From a virus: DNA of 46,897 bases. Numbering within the stretch: position 1 is the stretch's first letter; each line of letters starts with the position of its first letter. The stretch is taken from the IMG/VR virus record IMGVR_UViG_3300025141_014521, positions 1 to 46,897 of that record. One strand, 5' to 3'. The translations under genes and the position numbers were made by a program. The notes under the pieces were generated by a model, which did not search any database, was not told the origin of the DNA, and saw only the letters and a program-made list of their open reading frames with translations. This document shows positions 9,421-18,084 of this stretch, in pieces.

Positions 9421-10446
9421 GTGAATAAGTTTATTAATAATCCTGCAGATATTTCAATAGATGAAAGTAATGTGTATATTCATAGTTTACCTGAAAATGC
9501 TGATTTTTATGATTTAATGTGGGAATATCAACGTAGTGATGATCATATGTCTGGTTGGGGGGAAAATAGAACATTAAAATTATTAAAGTTTTTTGGTGCA
9601 AATCAATCAGATGATATGTGGCACCCGCATTTATTAAATATATTATTAAAGTTTTTCGGCACAAATCAATTACCTAACGAATCCAGGTGTCTTGATATGT
9701 GTTGTGGCCTAGGACGATTTTCAATCGCCGCATTGGAATTGGGTTTTGATTGTGTAGTGGCATGTGATGGTTCATATGTTGGCCCAAAATATATAAAGGA
9801 TATGGTTCATGGTGGTAATATACCACAAAATCACCTTGGTTTCGATAGCCACAAAAATGCCTCAATATTTGCCAGTAAAAATACATTTAAAGATAAATTA
9901 TTCCCAATACAAGTTGATATTGAAAAAATTACTGATTGTTTTAAACCTGAGTCATTTAATATGATAATACATCACATGGCATTACACCATACACGTGATT
10001 ATAGAAAAACGTTATCTGATTTATCAAAATTACTATCAAAAGGTGGTATATTAGTATTTAATTTTTTCCCCAAAGGTACAACACCAAGTGTTACATATGA
10101 TCTTAGAAAAATATTTCTTGATGAAGATATGATGCTTGTTAAGAAATTTTTAATTGATATTAAAAAAATAGTAGTAAATGATAATAGAGGCAAAGAATTT
10201 GATTTTAATAATTTTTTAAATAATAATGATTGCCACCCAGAATATCACAAATACAAACAGGAATTAAGAAATCTATCAAAAATCCATAATCCAGAATTAA
10301 TTTATGAACGTTTGCGTTGGGAAGATATGCAAACCCCATATTTACATAACCTTACTAGTCGTGATGTATTTAATTATGTCACATCTAATCTTGGGATGAA
10401 TATTTTAAATTATGATATTGATAGGGTGTGTGCAATCAAAGTATAA
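9421..10446 (+). CDS. Class I SAM-dependent methyltransferase
   Basis: This 341-residue protein has SAM motif I in LDMCCGLGRF (91-100), an acidic strand-2 residue in ACDGS (114-118), and IIHHMALHHTRDY for motif IV. The start is GTG, preceded by AAAGG about 10 bases upstream and only 5 bases after the carbamoyltransferase stop. Before the SAM domain, LLKFFGANQ (54-62) recurs as LLKFFGTNQ (75-83), and the DNA is also alike, so this looks like a small recent duplication. It probably methylates a sugar; the target is unknown. Confidence 0.7.
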   Translation: MNKFINNPADISIDESNVYIHSLPENADFYDLMWEYQRSDDHMSGWGENRTLKLLKFFGANQSDDMWHPHLLNILLKFFGTNQLPNESRCLDMCCGLGRFSIAALELGFDCVVACDGSYVGPKYIKDMVHGGNIPQNHLGFDSHKNASIFASKNTFKDKLFPIQVDIEKITDCFKPESFNMIIHHMALHHTRDYRKTLSDLSKLLSKGGILVFNFFPKGTTPSVTYDLRKIFLDEDMMLVKKFLIDIKKIVVNDNRGKEFDFNNFLNNNDCHPEYHKYKQELRNLSKIHNPELIYERLRWEDMQTPYLHNLTSRDVFNYVTSNLGMNILNYDIDRVCAIKV

Positions 10447-10456
10447 CATTAATTGT

Positions 10457-11374
10457 ATGAAAGTATACCTTAATAGAAAACCTAAATTGGGCCCCTGGGG
10501 CGGTGGCACAAAGGCAGTAAATTCTCTTGCAGATTTATTAATACAAAATAATCATTTAGTAACATATGATTTAAATGAAAATAATATTGATATTATTTTT
10601 TGTTTTGATCCAAGACCAAATGTTGATGGTATTTGGTATCAACATTTTTTAAATTATAAAAGTATGCATCCACAGGTAAAAATAATTCAAAGAGTTGGGG
10701 ATGTCGGTACTCATAACAAACCTGAACTAACGGATTTAGTTAAACAAACTGTACATTATTCTGATTATATAATATTTCCATCAGAGTGGGCTAAAGAATA
10801 TATCGGTTATAATGGTGTAAACTATAGTGTTATTCACAATAGACCTATGAAACAATTTCATTCAAATAAAAGAATGAATGATTTAGGTGATGTAATTAAT
10901 ATTGTTACCCACCATTGGTCAACAAATCCTAAAAAAGGATTTGATATATATGAAAAAATTGATAAATTTTGTGGTTTAGATAATAAATTTTCATTTACAT
11001 ATATTGGTAGAAAACCTGATAATTTGACATTTAAATCATCAAATTATATTGAACCAAAAGATACAGAATTTCTTGCAAATGAACTTCCAAAATACGATAT
11101 ATATCTTACTGCATCCATTGAGGAAGCAGGTGCAAACCACGTTTTAGAGGCCATCGCCGCAGGTTTACCGGTTATATATCACACTGACGGTGGAAGCATA
11201 ATAGAATATTGTAATGAATACGGTGTATCATATGAAAATTTTGATGATTTATTAAATGGAATTAATTATTTGGTAGAAAATTTTTATGATATAAAAACAT
11301 CAGTTTTAAAATATAATGATAGTATTGGTAAAACCATAGAGGAATATTACACAATAATATGCAATGTAAAGTAA
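10457..11374 (+). CDS. GT4-like (GT-B) glycosyltransferase
   Basis: The protein is 305 residues from the ATG at 10457. An upstream ATG at 10412 would overlap the previous gene and add residues that do not fit the family, whereas MKVYLNRKPKLGPWGGG is a natural GT-B first strand and glycine loop. HHWSTNPKKGFD (152-163) marks the donor domain. EEAGANHVLEAIAAGLPVIY (222-241) is the E-x7-E nucleotide-sugar motif. No obvious ribosome-binding site is seen, so translation may be coupled to the gene before. Donor and acceptor are unknown. Confidence 0.75.
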   Translation: MKVYLNRKPKLGPWGGGTKAVNSLADLLIQNNHLVTYDLNENNIDIIFCFDPRPNVDGIWYQHFLNYKSMHPQVKIIQRVGDVGTHNKPELTDLVKQTVHYSDYIIFPSEWAKEYIGYNGVNYSVIHNRPMKQFHSNKRMNDLGDVINIVTHHWSTNPKKGFDIYEKIDKFCGLDNKFSFTYIGRKPDNLTFKSSNYIEPKDTEFLANELPKYDIYLTASIEEAGANHVLEAIAAGLPVIYHTDGGSIIEYCNEYGVSYENFDDLLNGINYLVENFYDIKTSVLKYNDSIGKTIEEYYTIICNVK

Positions 11375-12072
11375 ATGTAAGTATTGATGATGTATCTCCT
11401 CATCCCCGTTCTGGTATAAATGTTCTTAAAAATTGTGAAACATTAATAAAAGAATTTCCTGATATTAAGTTTTCACTTTTTATACCAATTGCATATTGGA
11501 GAACAATGAAACCAGGTGTTTCAACAACAGAACCATTGGTTTTATCGAAATACAAGGACTTTTGTAATATTTTACTTAGTTTACCAAAAGAAAATTTTGA
11601 ATTATGCTATCATGGTTTATATCATGGTATACCAGGTAAGTCTGATAACGATGAATTACGTAACTTAAATTATCAAGATTCATTAACATTATTTAGCAAG
11701 ATGTTTTCTATTGTAGAAGAATCAGGATTAGATAAGTGTTTTAAAAGAATTTTACGGCCTCCAGCTTGGCGAATGTCATCTGAATGCATACGAGCAAGTA
11801 AGGATTTTGGGTTTGATGTATTGGCGTTAATTGATTTGGACTATACAAAAGAGTGTTATCAAGGTGCAGAAATTGAATTTGGTAATGTTGTAAATGCAAA
11901 TTGTTATCCACCATTTGAACCACTGAAGTTATATGAAAAAACCGAAATAGTTTATCATGCATGTGATTGGGATAGAAATTATTTGGATGATGATAAGACT
12001 AATGAATTAATAGAGTTTATAGAATTTAATTTAGATAAAATCAGGTTTTCTTTTTTGGGGGAAATGTTATAA
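11359..12072 (+). CDS. Polysaccharide deacetylase-like (CE4/NodB fold)
   Basis: This 237-residue protein carries the metal-site motifs of family 4 carbohydrate esterases. SIDD (8-11) is motif 1 with its two aspartates, HGLYHG (85-90) is motif 2, and RPPAWR (133-138) is motif 3. A histidine in YHACDWDR near the end may complete the site. Family members remove N- or O-acetyl groups from sugars using a divalent metal. There is no signal peptide, unlike most bacterial homologues that act on cell walls, so it probably works on a cytoplasmic sugar intermediate. It overlaps the preceding gene by 16 bases. Confidence 0.75.
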   Translation: MQCKVNVSIDDVSPHPRSGINVLKNCETLIKEFPDIKFSLFIPIAYWRTMKPGVSTTEPLVLSKYKDFCNILLSLPKENFELCYHGLYHGIPGKSDNDELRNLNYQDSLTLFSKMFSIVEESGLDKCFKRILRPPAWRMSSECIRASKDFGFDVLALIDLDYTKECYQGAEIEFGNVVNANCYPPFEPLKLYEKTEIVYHACDWDRNYLDDDKTNELIEFIEFNLDKIRFSFLGEML

Positions 12073-12680
12073 TGGGTAGAAGCGATAATTTATTATTTCC
12101 ATTTTATAAAAATACCATTATTGAAAAAGGTGATACGGCATTATTAGGATTTACAAATAATAACCACTTTAAAGGTGATCTTTATGATTCACAATTAAAT
12201 AATTGGGATATTAATTCTAATTGGGAATTATCAAAAAAATATGATACTATAATTTGTACACGTTGTGCTTATTTTGCAAAGGACCCTTTGGATTTTATTG
12301 CAAGATGTTATAATCATTTAAACAAAGATGGAATTTTATACGTTGATTGGGGTTTGGGCGATCATTGGAGATTTAAAAATTATAAAGTTGGTTGGGTTAA
12401 AGATAATGAACATGAGTATGCATATTCTGATGATAATTTTTTATGGTCAACAGTTTGGCATGATTCATTTATAAATAATAACCAATATAAATTATTTGAA
12501 CATCGTATTGAAAAATTTGGTTATACAAGTGTAAAAGATGCCATTTTTGAAGAAGTACCCAGTGTTTTAAAATTACATTCAATTATTGATTTTTTTGAAG
12601 TTTCATATTCAATGTTGTCATTGTGGGATGATTTACCTCAATTATATACAATGTTGATTTGTAAAAGGCTTGATAAATGA
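12072..12680 (+). CDS. Methyltransferase-like protein, short
   Basis: This 202-residue protein resembles the middle of a class I methyltransferase: KYDTIICTRCAYFAKDP (56-72) is like motif IV, and LNKDGILYVDWGLGDHW (83-99) like motif V. The glycine-rich SAM motif I is not recognisable in the first 50 residues, so it may be divergent or inactive. It starts within the stop of the deacetylase gene (TAATG) and ends in an ATGA overlap. The role is uncertain; modification of a sugar is the contextual guess. Confidence 0.5.
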   Translation: MGRSDNLLFPFYKNTIIEKGDTALLGFTNNNHFKGDLYDSQLNNWDINSNWELSKKYDTIICTRCAYFAKDPLDFIARCYNHLNKDGILYVDWGLGDHWRFKNYKVGWVKDNEHEYAYSDDNFLWSTVWHDSFINNNQYKLFEHRIEKFGYTSVKDAIFEEVPSVLKLHSIIDFFEVSYSMLSLWDDLPQLYTMLICKRLDK

Positions 12681-13696
12681 ATTTTGTTGTTGATAATATG
12701 ACATCATTAAGATATTTGGTACCAATAACAATTTGTGGTAATAAAAGATCAATTAAATCAGATTATTTTATTTGTAAAGATAATAGAAAATATAATTCAT
12801 GTTCTATTAAAGAAAATTTAGAACAATTAGTACAATTATCAAAAATTTATAATTTTAATATTCATGATGTTGATAAAATTAATGATTTTACAGGTTTGAC
12901 ATTTTTTGTTGAAGGTGGCGGAAATCAATATACACATGATAACCTCAAAAAAGTATCAATTACATATATGTCTGATTTTATAGTTTTATATCAAAAATAT
13001 ATTTCAGATATTGATTATGTAATATTTCCAAATAAATTTTTTGCTGAATTTTATAAAGATAAATCAACCTATCCTGTAGGCGGCGGCCCAATGGGTGAAA
13101 CATTAAGCGAAAAAGACAAAAACTTATATTTGGGGGCATCAAAATATGATATTGTTATTGATAAAAAAGAGGTTATAAAAAAATATTCACTTCCTAATGA
13201 TAAAAATGCTTTGATTATTTTTCCACTATTAAGTTTTGTTTCACCTGAGTTGATTGAAAAAATTTATATGTTTTTAAAACAGTTGGGATTTACAATAATA
13301 GTAAAATCTCGTGCAAAAGATAATGCACCCAATCATTTACATGGTGATTATTTTTTTAATGATGTTAATTGGTTTCCACACGTAACAATGGAATTAATTG
13401 AGGCTGTTGATATCGTGGTAAATTTTGGTTCAACCACAATAAAAGAATGTATTATGGCAAATAAGCCAGTTGTTAATTTTGAAATTAGAAATTTTAAACA
13501 TTTAGAGTTTTTATATGATGGAAATCATTGTATTGATCTTGATATTAATGAAGTTGATTTTAATACATTTAAAAATTCAATTAATAAACTTCTAACTAGC
13601 GATTTATCAAATGATTTTGAGCTGGCACGTAAAAAGTTTTTATTTGAAAAAGGTAATATTTGTAACAATATTTTAGATTTATTATATGATGAATAA
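12677..13696 (+). CDS. Probable GT-B glycosyltransferase or glycan transferase
   Basis: This 339-residue protein is not matched to a named family. Its C-terminal half has a Rossmann-like layout (NALIIFPLLSF at about 178-188, FTIIVKSRAKD at about 205-215). GSTTIKECIMANKPVV (251-266) resembles the donor-binding helix of GT-B enzymes such as CDP-glycerol transferases and UDP-GlcNAc 2-epimerase-type proteins. A glycine cluster VGGGPMGE lies at 134-141. It overlaps the methyltransferase-like gene by 4 bases and the NeuB-like gene by 11, so it may transfer the sugar made by the next genes. Confidence 0.5.
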   Translation: MNFVVDNMTSLRYLVPITICGNKRSIKSDYFICKDNRKYNSCSIKENLEQLVQLSKIYNFNIHDVDKINDFTGLTFFVEGGGNQYTHDNLKKVSITYMSDFIVLYQKYISDIDYVIFPNKFFAEFYKDKSTYPVGGGPMGETLSEKDKNLYLGASKYDIVIDKKEVIKKYSLPNDKNALIIFPLLSFVSPELIEKIYMFLKQLGFTIIVKSRAKDNAPNHLHGDYFFNDVNWFPHVTMELIEAVDIVVNFGSTTIKECIMANKPVVNFEIRNFKHLEFLYDGNHCIDLDINEVDFNTFKNSINKLLTSDLSNDFELARKKFLFEKGNICNNILDLLYDE

Positions 13697-14714
13697 CGTA
13701 AAAATTATTGCAGAAGTAGCAAATTCTCATTGTGGTGATTATGAAAATGTAATTTCATTAATTAAAAATATTGAAAATTTTGATTTTGATTATATAAAAT
13801 TTCAATTGTATAGGGCAAATCAACTTGTTACAAAAGATCATCCACGATTGTCAAGTTATTTAAGAAAACAATTTAGTGATCCGCAATGGTTAAAAATTTC
13901 ACAATATTGTAATGATTTAAATTTTAATATTATTGCAGAAGTATTTGATTATGAAAGCTTTAAATTATCACTTAAAATGAATATTAAAGGCTATAAAATA
14001 CATTCAACTAGCGTAAATGATATTAATTTACTTAAAAATATAGCAAAAACAAATAAAATGATTTTATTGTCGCTAGGAGGATCAACAAAGGAAGAAATTA
14101 AACAATCAATAAAAATAATAAAAGATTCCGGAAAATCAAAAATTGTTTTAATGAATGGTATTCAATTATTCCCAACAGGCTTAGAGGATACTAATTTAAA
14201 TTTAATAAATACATTAAAAAGTGAATTTTGCCAGTTAAATAAAAGTTTTGATTTTGGTTTACAGGACCATATTAAACCAAGTGATAAAATGTCATTTATT
14301 GCTCCATGTGTTGCTGTACATATGGGATATTCATATATTGAAAAACATATTACACTTAGCAGAAAATTAACAGAGGATGGTAATAGTAATGATTATCATT
14401 CATCGCTTGAACCAAATGAATTTAATGATTTTATTAAATGTATACGTAATTTGCCATTATTATTGGGTAAAAAATCATTTGATATTACGGAAAATGAATT
14501 AAAATATAGAAATTCAATGAAAAAATTTATAGTTGCAAAACATGACATTAAAGATAATTCACATGTTTGTAGGGAAGATTTTCTATTTAAACGTACAAAA
14601 GAAATGAAGGGTTTATTACCAACAAAAATTACAGATATTATTGGATTAAAGGCAAAGAAGAGTATTAAATCTGATGAAACAATAGATATGGATATGTTTT
14701 ATAATGAAATATGA
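13686..14714 (+). CDS. NeuB-family nonulosonate synthase with SAF domain
   Basis: This 342-residue enzyme would condense phosphoenolpyruvate with a six-carbon amino sugar to give a sialic-acid-like nonulosonate. It has IAEVANSHCGD (8-18), KFQ (38-40), EKHITLSR (219-226) and HSSLEP (238-243) from the TIM-barrel domain. A C-terminal SAF/antifreeze-like domain follows from about 279 (KFIVAKHDIKDNSHVCREDF onward). The usual HCxxxYP stretch is replaced by LMNGIQLFPT (155-164), which suggests a different substrate from the other two copies in this block. It is paired with the cytidylyltransferase-like gene that follows. Confidence 0.82.
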   Translation: MMNNVKIIAEVANSHCGDYENVISLIKNIENFDFDYIKFQLYRANQLVTKDHPRLSSYLRKQFSDPQWLKISQYCNDLNFNIIAEVFDYESFKLSLKMNIKGYKIHSTSVNDINLLKNIAKTNKMILLSLGGSTKEEIKQSIKIIKDSGKSKIVLMNGIQLFPTGLEDTNLNLINTLKSEFCQLNKSFDFGLQDHIKPSDKMSFIAPCVAVHMGYSYIEKHITLSRKLTEDGNSNDYHSSLEPNEFNDFIKCIRNLPLLLGKKSFDITENELKYRNSMKKFIVAKHDIKDNSHVCREDFLFKRTKEMKGLLPTKITDIIGLKAKKSIKSDETIDMDMFYNEI

Positions 14715-15468
14715 TACTATTATATTAATAGCCGTACGTCTAAAGTCATCCAGATTACCTAGAAAGGCCTTCTCGTTGATTGAGGATCAGACACTAATTG
14801 AACACCTTATAGATAGGATGAAGTGTGTCTCAAATGCACAGAAAGTGATATTATGTACATCAATCAATGATGAAGATACACCGCTTATAGATGTTGCAAA
14901 AAATAAAAATATAGAATATTTTTGTGGTAGTGAAGATAATGTAATTAATAGATTTTTAATGGCCGTAGAAGATTATAGGCCGAATAATATTGTAAGAGTA
15001 ACTGGCGATAATTGTTTGGTGAGCGTAGAGTTTTTGGAAAATGCAATTAATATACACAATGAATTTAAATATGATTATACAACGACTGAACAATTACCAC
15101 GAGGTGCAAAAGGCGAAGTTATATCATATCAAGCATTACAAAAATTACATAGTCTTGCGACCAAACCAGAACATAGTGAATATATGACTTGGTTTTTAGA
15201 TAATCCAGAATTCTTTAATATATGCAAAATAAATGTTAATGATTCAATTAATAGGCCAGATTATAGGATTACATGTGATACATCTGATGATTTAAAATTA
15301 ATACGTAAGATTTATAAACATTTATATGTTAAAGGAAATATTATCAATATACAGGATGTGGTTACTTTGTTGGATAATAACCAGGATTTGGTTAATATAA
15401 ATAAACATATACAACAGATTTCAAAAGAAGATGTAAAGAACAAGATTATATGGGATCTTAAAAAATAA
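14704..15468 (+). CDS. SpsF-type cytidylyltransferase-like protein
   Basis: This 254-residue nucleotidyltransferase is of the SpsF/KdsB/NeuA group. VRLKSSRLPRKAF (11-23) is the CTP-binding signature. GSEDNVINRF (75-84) and RVTGDNCLV (98-106) are typical of the SpsF branch. It would activate a nonulosonate or similar keto-acid sugar as a CMP-sugar for transfer. It overlaps the NeuB-like gene by 11 bases, and a synthase-SpsF pair parallels SpsE-SpsF of Bacillus spore-coat polysaccharide. The exact substrate is inferred from that pairing, not seen directly. Confidence 0.75.
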   Translation: MKYDTIILIAVRLKSSRLPRKAFSLIEDQTLIEHLIDRMKCVSNAQKVILCTSINDEDTPLIDVAKNKNIEYFCGSEDNVINRFLMAVEDYRPNNIVRVTGDNCLVSVEFLENAINIHNEFKYDYTTTEQLPRGAKGEVISYQALQKLHSLATKPEHSEYMTWFLDNPEFFNICKINVNDSINRPDYRITCDTSDDLKLIRKIYKHLYVKGNIINIQDVVTLLDNNQDLVNINKHIQQISKEDVKNKIIWDLKK

Positions 15469-15470
15469 TA

Positions 15471-17294
15471 ATGTGTGGAATTTCAGGTTACATAGGAAAA
15501 CTACGACTAGATAGTGATAAAATTAATAACACACTGTCTTTAATGAAAAATAGGGGACCTGATTACCAAAATTATAAGCAAATAAAATTTAATGATAAGT
15601 TTATAACATTATTACATTCAAGATTAGGTATTATAGACCTTGATATGAGATCAAATCAACCTTTCTGTAAAGATAATCATGTTATTGTATTTAATGGGGA
15701 AATTTATAATTACATAGAGCTTCGAAAAAAACTAGAAATAAAGGGTCATCAATTTCATACCGACTCAGATACTGAGGTTTTATTAACATCATATCTAGAG
15801 TATGGCGAAAAATGTGTTGAGTATTTTGAAGGGATGTGGAGTTTTGTTATTTATGATCCAATAAAAAATTATGTATTTTTTTCAAGGGATAGATTTGGTG
15901 AAAAACCATTATATTTTTATGAAACAAATGATGGTTTTTATTTTGGTTCAGAAGTAAAATTTATACAATCATTATTAGGTAAAAAAATAAACATTAACGT
16001 AAATCATTGTTTACGTTATCTTATTAATGGTCATAAATCATTATATAAAACAAAAGATACATTTTTTAACGGTGTTGAAGAATTACAATTTGCAACAAAT
16101 TTAATGATTAAAAGTGATTTAAGTAAAAGGTTTTTTAACTATTGGAAACCCCAGTATAGACCACAAGATATTTCACTAAATGACACAATTCAAAAAACTC
16201 GTGAATTATTAATTAATAGTCTTGATATACGTTTACGTTCCGATGTACCTTTGGCATTTTGTTTAAGTGGTGGCATTGATTCGGCAAGCCTTGTTTCTAT
16301 AGCATCTAAAATTTTTAATTATGATGTAACTACATACTCTATAATTGATTCAGATAGTCGGTATAATGAAAATTTCAATATTAATGCAACAATTAAAGAT
16401 ACAAAATGTAAAAATATTAAGGTTCAATTAAATCAAAAAGTTGATAATATTATTAAATTAAAAAATTTAATCAAATATCATGATGCCCCAATAGCAACCC
16501 CGGCCTATTTTGTTCATTCATTATTATCTGAAAAAATTAATAGTGATGGTTTTAAAATATCCATATCAGGTACAGCGGCCGATGAATTATTTAGTGGTTA
16601 CTATGATCATTTTAATCTACATTTATATGAAGTTAAAAATACACCAGAATATGATACTGCATTATTAAATTGGAAAAAGTTTAATTTAAAATATGTTAGG
16701 AATCCATTTTTTAAAAAACATAATTTATATTTTGATAATCCAAATTTAAGATCCCATATTTATTTGAATAATAGTATTTTTATGTCATTTATTAATGGTG
16801 ATTTTTGTGAAGAATTTACTGAACATAATTATACACAGTCATTAATGCGTAATAGGATGTTGAATGAATTATTTCATGAGGTTGTAAGGGTAATTTTGCA
16901 TGAAGATGATTTAAATTCAATGTATAATTCAATAGAAAATAGAAGTCCATTTCTTGATACTAGGTTGTTTAATCATGCATATTCAATACCGAGTAAATTT
17001 TTAATTCAAAATGGATATTCGAAATATATTCTAAGAGAAAGTGTAAAAGGCATATTAAATGACACTGTTAGGTTGACACGTGAAAAACGCGGTTTTAATG
17101 CCTCAATTAAATCACTAATTGATTTTAATAATCAGGAACAGTTAAATTTAATATTTGAAGACAGTCCAATTTATGAATTCATAAAAGTTGATAAAATTAA
17201 ACAATTGTGTAATATGGGACATATACCTAATAGCTATAATAAATTTTTGTTTAATTTTATTAATTTGAAATTTTTCTTTGAGTCAAATTGTTAA
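15471..17294 (+). CDS. AsnB-like glutamine amidotransferase (asparagine synthase family)
   Basis: This 607-residue protein has two domains. The N-terminal class II glutaminase begins with catalytic Cys2 (MCGISG), then RGPD (28-31), NGEIYNY (75-81) and RDRFGEKPLY (139-148). The C-terminal ATP-pyrophosphatase domain has the PP-loop LSGGIDSA (265-272). All visible key residues are intact and the length is normal. In polysaccharide clusters such enzymes often amidate uronic acids rather than aspartate. With two sugar dehydrogenases of uronate-forming type downstream, uronamide formation is a reasonable inference. Confidence 0.9.
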   Translation: MCGISGYIGKLRLDSDKINNTLSLMKNRGPDYQNYKQIKFNDKFITLLHSRLGIIDLDMRSNQPFCKDNHVIVFNGEIYNYIELRKKLEIKGHQFHTDSDTEVLLTSYLEYGEKCVEYFEGMWSFVIYDPIKNYVFFSRDRFGEKPLYFYETNDGFYFGSEVKFIQSLLGKKININVNHCLRYLINGHKSLYKTKDTFFNGVEELQFATNLMIKSDLSKRFFNYWKPQYRPQDISLNDTIQKTRELLINSLDIRLRSDVPLAFCLSGGIDSASLVSIASKIFNYDVTTYSIIDSDSRYNENFNINATIKDTKCKNIKVQLNQKVDNIIKLKNLIKYHDAPIATPAYFVHSLLSEKINSDGFKISISGTAADELFSGYYDHFNLHLYEVKNTPEYDTALLNWKKFNLKYVRNPFFKKHNLYFDNPNLRSHIYLNNSIFMSFINGDFCEEFTEHNYTQSLMRNRMLNELFHEVVRVILHEDDLNSMYNSIENRSPFLDTRLFNHAYSIPSKFLIQNGYSKYILRESVKGILNDTVRLTREKRGFNASIKSLIDFNNQEQLNLIFEDSPIYEFIKVDKIKQLCNMGHIPNSYNKFLFNFINLKFFFESNC

Positions 17295-17301
17295 AATAAC
17301 A

Positions 17302-17330
17302 TTGAAAATTTTATTAAAGTATTGTATAAT
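17302..17330 (+). promoter_or_regulatory. Sigma70-like promoter
   Basis: TTGAAA at 17302-17307 matches the -35 consensus at 5 of 6 positions, and TATAAT at 17325-17330 is a perfect -10. The spacer is exactly 17 bases. It lies in an 82-base non-coding gap inside the carbohydrate block, upstream of the gene at 17377. A 9-base direct repeat, GTATTGTAT, is at 17319-17327 (overlapping the -10) and again at 17344-17352. If active, host polymerase would transcribe the second half of the block independently of the late sigma factor. Confidence 0.5.
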
Positions 17331-17376
17331 ATATTGGAGATGTGTATTGTATGAATGATACTTGGTAGGTAGAATA

Positions 17377-18084
17377 ATGAAAATAATTGTAGATTTATTT
17401 AATCAACATTCTGGTGATTTGACTGAATTAAATAGGCTTGCATTATCTGCGTTTTTAAATGGTGCAGATGCAGCAAAAATACAAATTTTAAATAGTCAGA
17501 GAATATGGGGCGATGATACAAGAAAGTATATGGAAATGACATTTGATCAGGTTAAAGAGTTTAAAGATTATTGTGATCAAATTGGAATTGAATTTTTGGC
17601 AACTGTTTTTGATGAGGAAAAACTAGAATGGTTAGATGAATTAAGTGTTAAAAGTTATAAAATTGCAAGTGTAACAGCATTTAAAGATAAGAAATTATGT
17701 GATAAAATTTTAAATAAAAATAAACCCACAGTGATTTCATTAGGGATGTATAAACCAAATATATTTCCGTTTGGTTTTAATAATAATATTAAATATTTGC
17801 ACTGTGTTTCCAAATATCCTACATTTTTATATGATGAAGAATTAAAGGCAATGCCAAAATCATTTACAGAAGAAAGTGGATATTATGGTTATAGTGACCA
17901 TTCGGTTGGCACCGCCGCCGCAACAATGGCATATTTTAGAGGTGCCAGTATATTAGAAAAACATTATACACATAATATAAATGCACAAAATAACTGCGAA
18001 AAGGCACATATGTGTTCATTTACACCTGAATCTTTGTACCAATTTAAAAATTTAATACAGGATTTAAAGATTATTAATGGCTGA
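17377..18084 (+). CDS. NeuB-like nonulosonate synthase, lacking SAF domain
   Basis: The protein is 235 residues from the ATG at 17377, which has AGG at 17367-17369, seven bases before it. A TTG 15 bases further up is less likely. It keeps the NeuB barrel motifs LHCVSKYPT (141-149), YGYSDHSVGTA (170-180) and LEKHYT (193-198). The N-terminal IAEIG is altered to IVDLFNQHSGD (4-14), KFQ is KIQ (34-36), and the end of the catalytic region lacks the usual SLEP. It also lacks the C-terminal SAF domain. It may be a divergent synthase or a non-catalytic partner of the copy at 19273. Confidence 0.7.
   Translation: MKIIVDLFNQHSGDLTELNRLALSAFLNGADAAKIQILNSQRIWGDDTRKYMEMTFDQVKEFKDYCDQIGIEFLATVFDEEKLEWLDELSVKSYKIASVTAFKDKKLCDKILNKNKPTVISLGMYKPNIFPFGFNNNIKYLHCVSKYPTFLYDEELKAMPKSFTEESGYYGYSDHSVGTAAATMAYFRGASILEKHYTHNINAQNNCEKAHMCSFTPESLYQFKNLIQDLKIING

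Noticed and set aside
10412-10456. Earlier ATG for the glycosyltransferase at 10457
   Set aside because: It would overlap the previous gene by 35 bases and add residues that do not fit the start of a GT-B domain; the ATG at 10457 fits better.
17362-17376. TTG start for the NeuB-like gene
   Set aside because: The ATG at 17377 has AGG seven bases upstream and begins directly with the first barrel strand.
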